A DNA stretch of 64,000 bases from Candidatus Sulfotelmatobacter sp. (lineage in GTDB: Bacteria > Acidobacteriota > Terriglobia > Terriglobales > Acidobacteriaceae): contig JASHOH010000117.1 in assembly GCA_030041215.1 (NCBI GenBank), positions 1 to 64,000 of the forward strand, in the 5' to 3' direction. Shown here in pieces: positions 19,169 to 28,255 of the stretch. The notes under the pieces were generated by a model, which had not been told where the DNA came from, ran no database searches, and saw only the letters and a list, made by a program, of their open reading frames with translations. A program made the translations under genes and the position numbers. Within the stretch, counting starts at the first letter, position 1. Each line of letters starts with the position of its first letter.

Positions 19169-20377
19169 ATGGCCTCACTGGGCGAAGCCGTCACTGTAGA
19201 GCGCTCTGCCGGTTCAATCAGCATCAGCCGCGTCCGCATCCGGTCCATCGACGTTCTTCGCGGCATGATCATGATCCTGATGGCGCTCGACCACACCCGT
19301 GATTACTTCGGCATACCCGGCGCCAACCCAACCGATCTTTCTACGACGACGGCCCCGTTGTTCTTCACCCGCTGGATCACTCATTTCTGCGCGCCAACAT
19401 TTTTCCTGCTCACTGGCACGGGCGCCTGGCTTGCCCGCCGCCGCATGTCAACGCCTCAGCTTTCGCGTTTTTTGTTCACGCGCGGACTATGGCTGATTTT
19501 TCTGGAACTTGTGGTCACGCGCGATCTGGGGTGGCAGTTTAATTTTGACTATCGCGTTACGCCGTTGATCGTGCTCTGGGCGCTGGGCTGGGCCATGATC
19601 GTGTTGTCAGCTTTGGTGTATCTGCCCGCTTCGGTTGTCACGGCACTTGGTATAGTAATGATCGCAACCCACAACTTGCTCGATGCGGTGGAATTAACCA
19701 ATCCACTCTGGAAGATTCTGCACGCGCCAGGAGTAATCGTGGCGACTCCAAGGTTCACGCTTTTTGTGGGATATGTTTTGATTCCCTGGGTCGGTGTCAC
19801 CGCCGCCGGATATGGTCTCGGTCAGATTTACCAGTGGTCGGCTGAGCGTAGAAGAGCTTTTCTGTTGCGGCTGAGCCTGGCTGCGATTGCGCTATTTATC
19901 GTGCTGAGAGCGATCAATGTTTACGGCGATCCTTCCCCATGGAGTAAGCAGAGTTCGGCGGCATTCACGTTGATTTCGTTCCTGAATACATCGAAATATC
20001 CGCCCTCGTTGTTGTTTCTCCTGATGACATTAGGCCCTGCGCTGCTGCTGTTGTGGGCCATCGACTCCGCCACGCCCGCTGCTCTTCGACCCGCGCTTAT
20101 CTTTGGCAACGTGCCGATGTTCTATTATCTTTTGCACATTCCTCTGATTCATCTGCTGGCGATCGCGGTTTGCCTTGCGCGCAACGGCCACGTCTACTGG
20201 ATGTTCCAATCCCCCGGCCTGCAATTTTTCCCCATCACACCGCCTCCAGGCTGGGGATATTCACTGCCCATCGTGTATTTCGTCTGGGCAGTCGTCGTGA
20301 TCGCGCTTTATCCCTTGTGCCGCTGGTTCGCGGAAGTTCGCCGTCGGCGCAGCGAATGGTGGCTTAGTTATTTCTGA
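19169..20377 (+). CDS. DUF1624 / heparan-alpha-glucosaminide acetyltransferase-like membrane protein
   Basis: 402 residues with about ten hydrophobic helices. The opening RSIDVLRGMIMILMALDHTR followed by THFCAPTFFLLTGTGAWLAR is the signature of the DUF1624/HGSNAT-related membrane acyltransferase group; the conserved Asp and His of LDHTRDYF are present. Probable role is acyl transfer to an extracytoplasmic sugar, inferred from the family only. Divergent from the M24 gene with a 105-base gap. Confidence 0.78.
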   Translation: MASLGEAVTVERSAGSISISRVRIRSIDVLRGMIMILMALDHTRDYFGIPGANPTDLSTTTAPLFFTRWITHFCAPTFFLLTGTGAWLARRRMSTPQLSRFLFTRGLWLIFLELVVTRDLGWQFNFDYRVTPLIVLWALGWAMIVLSALVYLPASVVTALGIVMIATHNLLDAVELTNPLWKILHAPGVIVATPRFTLFVGYVLIPWVGVTAAGYGLGQIYQWSAERRRAFLLRLSLAAIALFIVLRAINVYGDPSPWSKQSSAAFTLISFLNTSKYPPSLLFLLMTLGPALLLLWAIDSATPAALRPALIFGNVPMFYYLLHIPLIHLLAIAVCLARNGHVYWMFQSPGLQFFPITPPPGWGYSLPIVYFVWAVVVIALYPLCRWFAEVRRRRSEWWLSYF

Positions 20378-20484
20378 TCGCTCAAAAATGCCTCCCGCTC
20401 CACTTTTGACGGTGCCATTTTCCCACTGATAAACTAATTGTCTGTGCCACCTCATCGATACTGAATTCATTAGGAAAGGTCATT

Positions 20485-21210
20485 GTGCGCGCAGAAACCC
20501 GCCATCAGCTTAAACAGGACGCTTTCACCCGGGTCACCATCGGAGCAGCCGAGAAGACGGCCCACTGGAGCGTGGAACACAGAAATACTCTCATCATCGC
20601 CGGCCTTGTTGTTGCCATAATCGCCGCCGCAGCGATGGGTAGCTGGTACTACATCAGCACACAGGATGAGAAGGCGAGCTTCGACTTTGCCAAGGCGATA
20701 CGTACTCTGGAACTGCCGTTGCGTCCCGCCGGAACGCCCGAGCAGCCTGGTGTGCCCAGCTTTACTTCGGCGAAGGAACGCTCCGAGGCCGCGCGCAAAG
20801 AATTTCAGGCTATTGTGGACAAGTATCCCCACACCCGCACCGCCGACATGGCGCATTACTTCCTGGGTGTGACGGCCGCCAGCGAAGGCGACAATGCCTC
20901 TGCCGAAAAGAATTTCAAAGAAGTGGCCGCCAAGGCCAATAAGGAACTGGCCTCGGTGGCGAAGCTGGCGTTGGCCGAGCTCGAAGGAAACAGTGGCCGG
21001 GTGCCCGACGCTGGTGCCCTTTATCAGGAGCTGATCAGCAGTCCTACTACTTCCGTCGGAAAGGTCACCGCTCAACTCGAACTGGCCGATCTTTACAAGA
21101 ACAACAATCAGCCACTCGATGCCAAGCGCCTCTACGAACAGATCAAGAAAGAGAACCCCGGCCCCGAAGCCAGCCAGATCGCCACGCAAAAGCTGGCAGA
21201 ACTCAAATAG
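20485..21210 (+). CDS. Membrane-anchored TPR protein (YfgM/TPR_21-like)
   Basis: 241 residues: cytoplasmic N-terminus, one helix (about 35-55, LIIAGLVVAIIAAAAMGSWY), then tetratricopeptide-like repeats (about 95-235). Layout resembles YfgM, the ancillary SecYEG subunit, though similarity seen is of general architecture. Start is GTG at 20485 with GGAAAGG about 8-14 bases upstream. Confidence 0.72.
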   Translation: MRAETRHQLKQDAFTRVTIGAAEKTAHWSVEHRNTLIIAGLVVAIIAAAAMGSWYYISTQDEKASFDFAKAIRTLELPLRPAGTPEQPGVPSFTSAKERSEAARKEFQAIVDKYPHTRTADMAHYFLGVTAASEGDNASAEKNFKEVAAKANKELASVAKLALAELEGNSGRVPDAGALYQELISSPTTSVGKVTAQLELADLYKNNNQPLDAKRLYEQIKKENPGPEASQIATQKLAELK

Positions 21211-21239
21211 GGCAGGAAGTCTTTTAAAACCACTCAGCT

Positions 21240-21605
21240 CTAAAGATGGTAAATGGTCTGCTCGACTGAGAGATGGCGGCAGGTTTGGCGGATAATGTCG
21301 CTCGCTCCCGGCGAATGCACGAACTGAAAGCCGTAGCGGAATGCGTTGCGTTGCCGCACCATCGCGTAGACCGCAACCCGCCCAAAAGGAACGGTAAAAG
21401 TCACTTCCACAAGTTCTCCCAGCGGGACCTCCATCGTAAGCATGGCCGAAATCCCAGATTCACTGATGTCGACCGTGTGTCCTTTTAACAATCCACAAGT
21501 GCGGGACTGGACGCTGATATCAACCTCAAGTCTGAAGCGCGGCTGGGCCCGCCTCTCGATCAGGTCTGCAACTGGTTCCGACGCGGGCCGATCTTGTGGT
21601 TCCAA
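21240..21605 (-). CDS. PilZ-domain protein
   Basis: 121-residue single-domain PilZ protein, a fold that commonly binds cyclic di-GMP. Seen: the basic ERRAQPRFRLEVDISV (family RxxxR region, here RRAQPR), the D/N-x-S-x-x-G motif as VDISESGISAML and RNAFRYGFQFVH. Convergent with the TPR gene, 29 bases apart. Start appears to be TTG at 21605, supported by GGGAG seven bases upstream; no ATG or GTG fits. With the GGDEF protein at 52 kb it points to c-di-GMP signalling. Confidence 0.8.
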   Translation of the reverse strand: MEPQDRPASEPVADLIERRAQPRFRLEVDISVQSRTCGLLKGHTVDISESGISAMLTMEVPLGELVEVTFTVPFGRVAVYAMVRQRNAFRYGFQFVHSPGASDIIRQTCRHLSVEQTIYHL

Positions 21606-21729
21606 GAAAATGCTCCCTAGTATTTCGTAATCGGCAGGTTGAGGGACGGGCTTTAGAGTTTGCTGAAAAACTCGATTTTGTGCGGCGCAGTCTTCCCCCC
21701 CAACCCATGAGAATTAAAACTCCATCTAA

Positions 21730-21837
21730 CTCCCGGCGAGATGTTCTCTGCGTACTTCGCGGCCTTTCGGCGCCTGCCCTGAGAGAGCGAAAGCGACCGA
21801 ACGGGTGAACTCTGCGATTTAAGATTTTCGACCATCC
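21730..21837. repeat. 'Reading-frame-like' repeat ending GAACTCTGCGATTTAAGATTTT
   Basis: Contains TCTGCGTACTTCGCGGCC early and AACTCTGCGATTTAAGATTT late. Versions of the second part recur at about 30868-30893 and 47005-47032, always ending close to a TTTGATTGG or TTTTCCATCC tail. The 368-base gap 21606-21973 otherwise shows no gene; its last part should contain the promoter of the molybdenum hydroxylase genes. Confidence 0.55.
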
Positions 21838-21973
21838 TCTAAGTAATCCGGGATGCTGAGGTGGTTCTCAGACCTTTCGGGAAACATGATTTCAGGTGGC
21901 GGCTTGGCGATTTCCACTTTGCGCTCCGGTTCGCTACGATGATGTTTCATTCCATTCGACCGTCTCGAACTCT

Positions 21974-22441
21974 ATGGCCGATTTCACACTGCGCGTCAAC
22001 GGCAATGAAAGAAGGGTGAGCGTTGCGCCGGAAACTCCGCTGCTGTGGGTTCTGCGCGACACGCTGGAGCTTACCGGAACCAAATTCGGCTGCGGCGCCG
22101 GGCTTTGCGGGGCGTGCACGGTGCACGTCGAGGGCTCCGCGCTAAGGTCGTGTTCCACTCCCGTGTCCCAAGTGGCAGGCAAGAACGTCACCACGATCGA
22201 AGGACTGTCAGCCAACGGCCCGCATCCCCTACAGCAGGCCTGGATCGCCGAAGAAGTCCCGCAATGCGGCTACTGCCAGACCGGACAGATTATGGCCGCT
22301 GCCGCTTTGCTCGCCAAAAATCCCAACCCGAGCGATGAGCAAATCACTCAGGCGATGACCGGCAATCTCTGCCGCTGCGGAACTTATGAACGAATTCGTA
22401 AGGCCATCCATCGCGCCGCGAGCACTGGGGGTGTGCGATGA
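21974..22441 (+). CDS. Mo-hydroxylase small subunit, two [2Fe-2S] clusters (IorA-like)
   Basis: Electron-transfer subunit of the xanthine dehydrogenase/aldehyde oxidase superfamily, 155 residues. The plant-ferredoxin-like cluster ligands are in [15 protein letters not shown] with a later C in LRSCSTPV, and the helical-bundle cluster in [11 protein letters not shown] and [12 protein letters not shown]. The frame extends upstream to 21896, but ATG at 21974 ([10 protein letters not shown]) gives the standard length. The gene overlaps the large subunit by four bases (ATGA). Like isoquinoline 1-oxidoreductase, the pair has no separate FAD subunit gene next to it. Confidence 0.9.
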   Translation: MADFTLRVNGNERRVSVAPETPLLWVLRDTLELTGTKFGCGAGLCGACTVHVEGSALRSCSTPVSQVAGKNVTTIEGLSANGPHPLQQAWIAEEVPQCGYCQTGQIMAAAALLAKNPNPSDEQITQAMTGNLCRCGTYERIRKAIHRAASTGGVR

Positions 22442-24585
22442 GTCCGCTGAATCGGCGCGAATTTGTGGTGGTTGGAGTTGCAGCTGGAGCGGGACTGGTG
22501 ATTGGCTTTTACCTCCCGCACAAGCGTCAAGCCGCGAAAGAATTCTTTTCTCCCAACGCTTACCTGCGCATCACTCCCGACAACAAAGTCACGATTGTGG
22601 TAGCGCGCTCGGAAATGGGACAGGGCGTGCGCACCGCCTTGCCCATGATTTTGGCCGAGGAACTCGAAGCCGATTGGAAACAAATCGAGATCGAACAGGC
22701 CGGGGCGAGCACACTGTATGGCGACCAGACCACCGGCGGCAGCGCCAGCGTGCGCACCACCTGGGATCCCATGCGCAAGGCGGGCGCAGCCGCGCGCGAA
22801 ATGCTGATTTCAGCGGCAGCCCTGACCTGGGGCGTGCCACGTTCGGGATGCGTGGCGCAATCCGGCTACATCGTTCATGGTGCCTCAAACCGCCGCCTCA
22901 GCTATGGAGAATTGGTTGGGAAGGCCGCTACGCTGCCCATTCCTGCTGATGTGCCTCTGAAGCAGAGCAAAGATTACAAGATTGTCGGCCAGCGCCTTGC
23001 GCGCGTGGATACGCCAGCCAAGGTAAAAGGCGACGCCGTCTTCGGCATCGATTTCCGCCTGCCCGGAGTGAAATATGCCGCTCTGTCACGCTGTCCAACC
23101 ATTGGCGGCAAAGTGGCGAGCTTCGATGATAGGGATTCCCGAAAAGTTCCCCGCGTGAGATACGTTGGCAAAATCGGCGATGCAGCCGTCGCTGTAGTAG
23201 CCGATAGTGTTTGGGGCGCCATGGAAGGTCGCCGAGTATTGAACGTCAACTGGGACGATGGCCCAAACAAAGACCTCAACACGGCGGCAGTGATGGAATC
23301 ACTAAAGCAAGCGGCGACCAAGAAAGGAGCAAGTTTGTATTCGGCAGGCGATGTCTCGAAGGCACAAGGCCGACACGTAAAAGCCGAATATCAGCTTCCC
23401 TTTATGGCCCACGCACCCATGGAACCGGGAAACTGCACGGCAAATTTTCAGGGCACAACCTGCGAGTTGTGGGCGCCCACGCAGGTTCCCCAGGATTGCC
23501 GCGATTCCGTTGCGCAGGCCATCGGCCTCGATCCCGACGGCGTGAAAGTGAATGTCACTTTGATGGGCGGAGGCTTCGGACGCCGTCTCGAACATGATTA
23601 TGCCGTCGAAGCCGCGCTTGTATCAAAGGCACTGCATGATGCAAAGCTCGGCGACGGAAATAATGGCGCTCCCGTGAAAGTAGTCTGGACTCGCGAAGAC
23701 GACATGCGTTTTTCGACGTATCGTCCTGCGAGCCTGCATCAATTGAGCGCCGTGCTCGATGTTGCTGGCTGGCCGGTGGCATTTTCGCATCGCATCATCT
23801 CGCCCTCGATCAGCGCCCAGAAAGGCCAGCCGGGGCCGAACGGCATCGATCCCGATTTACCCGACGAAGCTGCGTTTGTTTACGCGCTGCCAAATGTTTC
23901 GCTCGAGTACGTCCAAGCAGAAACGCCAGTGCCGCTGGGATGGATGCGCTCCGTCTATGCATTGCAGGCTGGATTCGCCGGCGAAAGCTTCATCGATGAA
24001 CTGGCGACAGCCGCGGGAAAAGATCCGCTGGAATATCGGCTCCACATGCTTGCCAAAGATCAGGACATCCAGTACTTCACAACGACCTGGCACACCGGAC
24101 GCATGCGCGGCGTGCTGCAACTCGTGGCCGAAAAGGCCGGTTGGAAAAATCCCTTGCCTGCCGGGCGCTTTCGCGGAGTCGCCTGCTTCGCCTGTTTTTC
24201 CTCCTACGTCGCCGAGGTGGTCGAGATCAGCATGGAAACCAATGCGCCGCGTGTGCATCGTGTGGTGGTCGCCGTGGATTGCGGCCAGGTGGTGAATCCA
24301 AGCATCCTCGAGCAACAGATTCAGGGCGGAATCGTTTTCGCGCTGACGAACGCCCTGCGGGCAAAAATCACCATCGAGAAAGGCCGTGTCGTAGAAGGTA
24401 ATTTTGATGACTATGCGCCCTTGCGCATGGATGAAACGCCCGCCGTAGAGGTCTACGCTGTGACCAGCTTAGAAGCTCCGACCGGCATTGGAGAACCTTC
24501 CGTGCCCCCACTCGCGCCCGCGCTCTGCAGTGCCATCTACGCAGCCACCAAGAAAAGAATCCGCGCCCTGCCGATCCTGAGCTGA
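22438..24585 (+). CDS. Mo-hydroxylase large subunit, TAT-exported (IorB-like)
   Basis: Molybdopterin-binding catalytic subunit, 715 residues, of the isoquinoline oxidoreductase/aldehyde dehydrogenase type. The N-terminus [19 protein letters not shown] is a twin-arginine signal, so the heterodimer is probably exported folded. Molybdopterin motifs: [33 protein letters not shown], and [13 protein letters not shown] near the C-terminus with the catalytic Glu of the GxGE motif. Substrate cannot be deduced. No XdhC-type maturation protein is in the window; the following genes supply molybdenum cofactor. Confidence 0.9.
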   Translation: MSPLNRREFVVVGVAAGAGLVIGFYLPHKRQAAKEFFSPNAYLRITPDNKVTIVVARSEMGQGVRTALPMILAEELEADWKQIEIEQAGASTLYGDQTTGGSASVRTTWDPMRKAGAAAREMLISAAALTWGVPRSGCVAQSGYIVHGASNRRLSYGELVGKAATLPIPADVPLKQSKDYKIVGQRLARVDTPAKVKGDAVFGIDFRLPGVKYAALSRCPTIGGKVASFDDRDSRKVPRVRYVGKIGDAAVAVVADSVWGAMEGRRVLNVNWDDGPNKDLNTAAVMESLKQAATKKGASLYSAGDVSKAQGRHVKAEYQLPFMAHAPMEPGNCTANFQGTTCELWAPTQVPQDCRDSVAQAIGLDPDGVKVNVTLMGGGFGRRLEHDYAVEAALVSKALHDAKLGDGNNGAPVKVVWTREDDMRFSTYRPASLHQLSAVLDVAGWPVAFSHRIISPSISAQKGQPGPNGIDPDLPDEAAFVYALPNVSLEYVQAETPVPLGWMRSVYALQAGFAGESFIDELATAAGKDPLEYRLHMLAKDQDIQYFTTTWHTGRMRGVLQLVAEKAGWKNPLPAGRFRGVACFACFSSYVAEVVEISMETNAPRVHRVVVAVDCGQVVNPSILEQQIQGGIVFALTNALRAKITIEKGRVVEGNFDDYAPLRMDETPAVEVYAVTSLEAPTGIGEPSVPPLAPALCSAIYAATKKRIRALPILS

Positions 24586-24647
24586 ATGCGGTTGTTCTTT
24601 GCAAAGGTCGCAAAGAAAAGCGAGCGCAATTTCGCTATCATCTCTGG

Positions 24648-25946
24648 GTGCCAGCCCAACCAACTCCGTCGGTTCTGAGCTTCGAGGAAGCCCGTGCGGT
24701 CGTCGAAAAGCACGCCTCGCAGATAGTGGCAACGCATCACGAATCTTGCTCGCTTCTGGCTGCCTCCGGACGAATTCTCGCCGAACCAATTCTCGCCGAT
24801 CGCGACTTTCCTCCCTTTCCCCGCGCCACCCGCGATGGTTACGCAGTTCGTGCTTCTGACCTGAAAAATCTTCCCGCAAATCTGAGAGTGATCGGCGAAA
24901 TCAAAGCCGGCCCAGTCGAACCGATCCCCTCCCTGAACTCGGGCGAGGCATTTTCCATCATGACCGGCGCCCCCGTGCCCCCTGGTGCCGATGCCGTAGT
25001 GATGGTCGAGTACACGTCTGTGCGTGGCGATTCCGTCGAAATCACAAGAACCGTCTCTGCCAGAGAAAATATCGTGCCCCAGGGAGCCGAAGCGAAACGC
25101 GGCAGTGTGCTGCTAGAGCGCGGCACACGCCTCAACGAAACCGCGATCGCCCTGGCTGGGTCAGTCGGCAAAGCCAAGGTGGAAGTTTTCTCGCGCCCTC
25201 GCGTTGCCGTGCTTACTACGGGTGATGAGATCGTCGAGGTCGATTGTCAGCCCGGTCCGGCGCAAATCCGCAATTCGAACAGGTACTCTCTGGCCGTGCA
25301 GATCGAGCGAGTGGGCGGCATTCCTGAACTGTTGCCCATTGCCCCGGATGAACCAAAGCGACTGCACGAACTAATCGAGCAAGGTCTACACTCCGATCTG
25401 CTCATCATGACCGGCGGCGTCTCGATGGGGCGATATGACTTGGTCGAGCAAGTCCTGACCGATCTTCAAGCAGAGTTTTTCTTCACCGGGGCCAAAATCC
25501 AACCCGGCCGTCCGGTAGTGTTTGGGTGCCTCAGGCCGTGTGGCGCGGAACCATGTGGCGCGGGCACTCCAGCCCGCGAAAAGCCGGCACCCTGCAAATA
25601 TTTCTTCGGCCTTCCCGGCAATCCCATCTCAACCATGGTCACTTTTGAACTGTTTGCCAAGCCGATGGTCGAAGCGCTCTCTGGAATGCGCCCCCAGCCC
25701 CTTGTCTTTTTGCATGCAAAGCTGAAATCCGACATCCGCGTTAAGACCGGACTGAAGCGCTTCTTGCCCGCAATCTTCTCGGGAAAATACGAAGACTCGC
25801 ACGTAGAACTCGTTCCCTGGCAGGGATCGGGCGATCTCGCGGCCCAGGCCGGCGCCAATTGCTACGTCGTCGTTCCACCAGATCGCGAACGAATCTCTGC
25901 CGGCGAGTGGGTCCCGGTGATGCTACGCTGGACAACTCCCATGTAA
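24648..25946 (+). CDS. moeA: Molybdopterin molybdenumtransferase MoeA with an in-frame repeat insertion
   Basis: Inserts molybdenum into adenylylated molybdopterin. 432 residues with the family motifs: FPPFPRATRDGYAVR, FSIMTGAPVPPGADAVVMVE, TGDEIV, TGGVSMGRYDLVEQVL and FFGLPGNPISTMVTFE. Between PGRPVVFG and FFGLPGNP, where homologues usually have only a few residues, lie about 23 extra residues (294-316) rich in Cys, Pro, Gly and Ala, encoded by a sequence resembling the intergenic GC hairpin repeats. Start is GTG at 24648; no ATG fits. TATCAT at 24636-24641 lies six bases before it, so a leaderless transcript is possible. Same strand as moaC, 15 bases on. Confidence 0.92.
   Translation: MPAQPTPSVLSFEEARAVVEKHASQIVATHHESCSLLAASGRILAEPILADRDFPPFPRATRDGYAVRASDLKNLPANLRVIGEIKAGPVEPIPSLNSGEAFSIMTGAPVPPGADAVVMVEYTSVRGDSVEITRTVSARENIVPQGAEAKRGSVLLERGTRLNETAIALAGSVGKAKVEVFSRPRVAVLTTGDEIVEVDCQPGPAQIRNSNRYSLAVQIERVGGIPELLPIAPDEPKRLHELIEQGLHSDLLIMTGGVSMGRYDLVEQVLTDLQAEFFFTGAKIQPGRPVVFGCLRPCGAEPCGAGTPAREKPAPCKYFFGLPGNPISTMVTFELFAKPMVEALSGMRPQPLVFLHAKLKSDIRVKTGLKRFLPAIFSGKYEDSHVELVPWQGSGDLAAQAGANCYVVVPPDRERISAGEWVPVMLRWTTPM
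25527..25595. repeat. GC-hairpin repeat lying in frame within moeA
   Basis: TGTGGCGCGGGCACTCCAGC with CCCGCGAA after it (25554-25580) matches the reverse complement of the intergenic hairpin at 54495-54516 apart from loop changes (GCGGGC ACTC.. GCCCGC). A second partial TGTGGCGCGG precedes it at 25539. The 69 bases are a multiple of three and contain no stop in the moeA frame. Confidence 0.65.
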
Positions 25947-25961
25947 GATAGAAACTTCGGG

Positions 25962-26432
25962 ATGGCGAAAAAGCTCTCTCATTACGACGCGTCGGGCCGC
26001 GCCCGCATGGTTGACGTCTCTAATAAAGCTGCCAGCCGCCGCGAGGCCGAAGCCAGCGCTTTTGTCGAGATGCCTTTTTCTGTTCTCGAAGCCCTGCCGC
26101 GCAATCCCAAGGGCGATCCCCTAGAAGTGGCGCGGGTGGCCGGAATTATGGCCGCCAAACGAACTCAGGAATTGATTCCTATGTGTCATCCCCTGCCGCT
26201 GTCGCACGTTGATGTCGCCATGCGCCTGTGCGAGAATGGCGTCGCCATCACCACAAAAGTGATTACAACGGCGGAAACTGGAGTTGAGATGGAAGCTCTG
26301 GTTGCCGCCGGAATCTCCGCTCTTACGCTTTACGACATGGTGAAAGGCCTCGACAAAGGAATTGTGATCCGCGAAATTGCTCTTGAAAGGAAGACGGGCG
26401 GCAAGAGTGGCGACTACCGGCGCAAAAAATAA
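25962..26432 (+). CDS. moaC: Cyclic pyranopterin monophosphate synthase
   Basis: Converts the cyclised GTP intermediate made by MoaA to cyclic pyranopterin monophosphate. 156 residues, usual length. Seen: MVDVSNKAASRREAEAS, the active-site ELIPMCHPLPLSHVDV and TTAETGVEMEALVAAGISAL then YDMVKGLDKG. Starts 15 bases after moeA and ends two bases before the response regulator, forming one transcriptional unit. moaA, moaE and moaD are not in the window. Confidence 0.95.
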   Translation: MAKKLSHYDASGRARMVDVSNKAASRREAEASAFVEMPFSVLEALPRNPKGDPLEVARVAGIMAAKRTQELIPMCHPLPLSHVDVAMRLCENGVAITTKVITTAETGVEMEALVAAGISALTLYDMVKGLDKGIVIREIALERKTGGKSGDYRRKK

Positions 26433-26434
26433 TC

Positions 26435-27274
26435 ATGGCAAACGACGTTAAGCTGTTGTTGGTTGATGACAATCCGATGGTGCTGGATATGTTGCAGCAC
26501 GCGTTGGCGCCATTTGCTCGCGTGGTCGCAACCGGCGATTCAGCCGACGCGTTGCTGAAGGCAGTTGATGATCCGCCAGATCTGGTAGTTTCCGACTACC
26601 GCATGCCCGGCATGGACGGCCGGCAGTTGGTCGAGAAACTGAAAAGCCGCCCCGCCACTGCGAATTTTTCGGCGATTCTCATGGCGAGCCGCGCGGATAT
26701 TGACGAACGCCTTTCGCCTCAGGATGCCGCCGACGATTACCTCGCAAAACCTTTTTTCCTAAGAGAAGCGACCCGCCGCATCAAGCGCACAGTTGACCGC
26801 ATCGCTCTGGAGAAAATGGCCAAGACCGCGCCTTCCGATGGCGTGGTGCGCGGCAATCTTTCGCAGATGAATGTCATCGACCTGATGCAGTCTCTCGAAA
26901 TGGGCCGCAAGAGTTGCCAGCTCAAGCTCACTAATGAAACCGAAAAATGCGAGGTCTTTTTCGTTGAAGGCCAGGTGAAGCACGCAACCTACGGGTCGTT
27001 GACAGGTGATGAGGCCGTGTTCAAAGTTCTCCGCTGGACCGGCGGCAACTTCGAACTGAATTTCGAAGGCAAGACTGATCAGGAGACTACGAAGCTCAAC
27101 ACGCAAGGATTGCTGATGGAAGGCTTGCGCCTGCTCGACGAAGCGCAGCGCGATGCTGGGGGCGAGGCGACGCAAGAAGCTCCGATCGAAGCTGCGAGTA
27201 CGAGCTCAGGCGGCGCTGCTTCCAAACCTGCGGGGAAATCAGAAGAGGAAGAAGATGTCCTCCTCGATAGCTGA
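26435..27274 (+). CDS. Response regulator with C-terminal DUF4388 domain
   Basis: 279 residues. Receiver domain at about 1-120: KLLLVDDNPMVLDML supplies the acidic pocket, LVVSDYRMPGMDG the phospho-acceptor Asp, and DDYLAKPFF the conserved Lys. A DUF4388 (PatA N-terminal-like) domain follows at about 138-240 (VVRGNLSQMNVIDLMQSLEM; CEVFFVEGQVKHATYG). The last 35 residues are a disordered acidic tail. No DNA-binding domain. Start two bases after the moaC stop; its last 20 bases overlap mogA. No histidine kinase is nearby. Confidence 0.88.
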   Translation: MANDVKLLLVDDNPMVLDMLQHALAPFARVVATGDSADALLKAVDDPPDLVVSDYRMPGMDGRQLVEKLKSRPATANFSAILMASRADIDERLSPQDAADDYLAKPFFLREATRRIKRTVDRIALEKMAKTAPSDGVVRGNLSQMNVIDLMQSLEMGRKSCQLKLTNETEKCEVFFVEGQVKHATYGSLTGDEAVFKVLRWTGGNFELNFEGKTDQETTKLNTQGLLMEGLRLLDEAQRDAGGEATQEAPIEAASTSSGGAASKPAGKSEEEEDVLLDS

Positions 27275-27833
27275 GGACTCATCCCTGAAGCGGCAATCTA
27301 AAACGCGATCCCGCAGCTCGACCAAGAAGTCTCGCGCACCGCTATCTGCACCGCCGGAATTTTCCGCGGCCGTCCTCACGATTAGCGACTCCTGTGCCCG
27401 GGGAAAACGTGACGATCTCTCCGGCCCAGCAGTGGCGAAAAAACTGGCTGGCTCACGTTTTCACCTCGTAGCGACGCAAATCGTTCCCGACGACCGCGAG
27501 CAGATTCAGGACGCCCTCATCCAGCTCGCAGAAAAAGCGCAATTCGTAGTGACCACCGGTGGAACGGGGATCGCCCCGCGCGACGTCACTCCCGAAGCGA
27601 CGAAGGCGGTTTGCGATCGATTATTGGCGGGTGTGGCCGAGCGCATGCGCATCGAAGGCGCGAAGAAAACACCCTTTGCCGCATTGAGCCGCGCAGTATG
27701 CGGCGTGCGAGGAACAAGTCTGATTCTGAATCTGCCCGGCAGTCCCAGAGGCGCGGTGGAATCGCTCAACGCAGTGATCGACTTAATTCCTCACGCGCTA
27801 AACCTGCTGGAAGGAAAAACCGAGCACTCCTAG
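27255..27833 (+). CDS. mogA: Molybdopterin adenylyltransferase (MogA/MoaB)
   Basis: Adenylylates molybdopterin before MoeA-dependent metal insertion. 192 residues including a 35-residue Ser/Lys/Arg-rich N-terminal extension. Core motifs: AAVLTISDSCARGKRDDLSG, VVTTGGTGIAPRDVTPEAT and RGTSLILNLPGSPRGAVESL. ATG at 27255 overlaps the regulator by 20 bases; longer frames upstream are not needed. Whether MogA or MoaB in name is a matter of convention, as no second paralogue is visible. Confidence 0.9.
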   Translation: MSSSIAEDSSLKRQSKTRSRSSTKKSRAPLSAPPEFSAAVLTISDSCARGKRDDLSGPAVAKKLAGSRFHLVATQIVPDDREQIQDALIQLAEKAQFVVTTGGTGIAPRDVTPEATKAVCDRLLAGVAERMRIEGAKKTPFAALSRAVCGVRGTSLILNLPGSPRGAVESLNAVIDLIPHALNLLEGKTEHS

Positions 27834-27847
27834 GCACAGTGCCCGAA

Positions 27848-28120
27848 CTAATGCGTGGGCGGCACGTATTCCTTGGGCGGAGCCGAGCCTTCTCCAAAGA
27901 AATATTGATCCAATTGCCGCACAATCACTTCCTGATCTTCCCGCCGTGCCGGATTCAGCCGGTACTCGTTCAACAGCATCTTGCAGTGCTCGGTCCACAT
28001 TCTCCAGGCTTCCTGCGAAACATTATCGTAGACCTTGCGGCCAAGTTCGTTATCAAAAGGCGGCTCGTCGAGCCCGGGCAACTCTCTTTTCAACTTCACG
28101 CAGAATACGGTGTGCGCCAT
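27848..28120 (-). CDS. yggX: Probable Fe(II)-trafficking protein YggX
   Basis: 90-residue protein of the YggX family, which protects Fe-S clusters from oxidation. Seen: MAHTVFCVKLKRELPGLDEP, ELGRKVYDNVSQEAWRMWTE and MLLNEYRLNPAR, the order of the Gammaproteobacterial protein. AAGGAAAG lies directly before the ATG. Convergent with mogA with a 14-base gap, so both share a compact 3' end. Family assignment strong; in vivo role inferred from relatives. Confidence 0.93.
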   Translation of the reverse strand: MAHTVFCVKLKRELPGLDEPPFDNELGRKVYDNVSQEAWRMWTEHCKMLLNEYRLNPARREDQEVIVRQLDQYFFGEGSAPPKEYVPPTH

Positions 28121-28214
28121 GGCTTTCCTTATCTCGGAGTGATGTCCTCAATTAGATTACTATAGGCATGGGCCTTCGCGTGCTCGCTTACATAGTCAGC
28201 CAAAGGCGCATCGC

Positions 28215-28220
28215 TATAAT
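28215..28220 (+). promoter_or_regulatory. -10 element candidate for the glycosyltransferase at 28256
   Basis: Perfect TATAAT, 35 bases before the ATG, in the only intergenic stretch between divergent yggX and this gene. The -35 region 17 bases upstream is poor (ATAGTC), so confidence is limited. Confidence 0.4.
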
Positions 28221-28255
28221 GAAGCGTTCACAGCGGTATCAACTTCCTACAAAGA

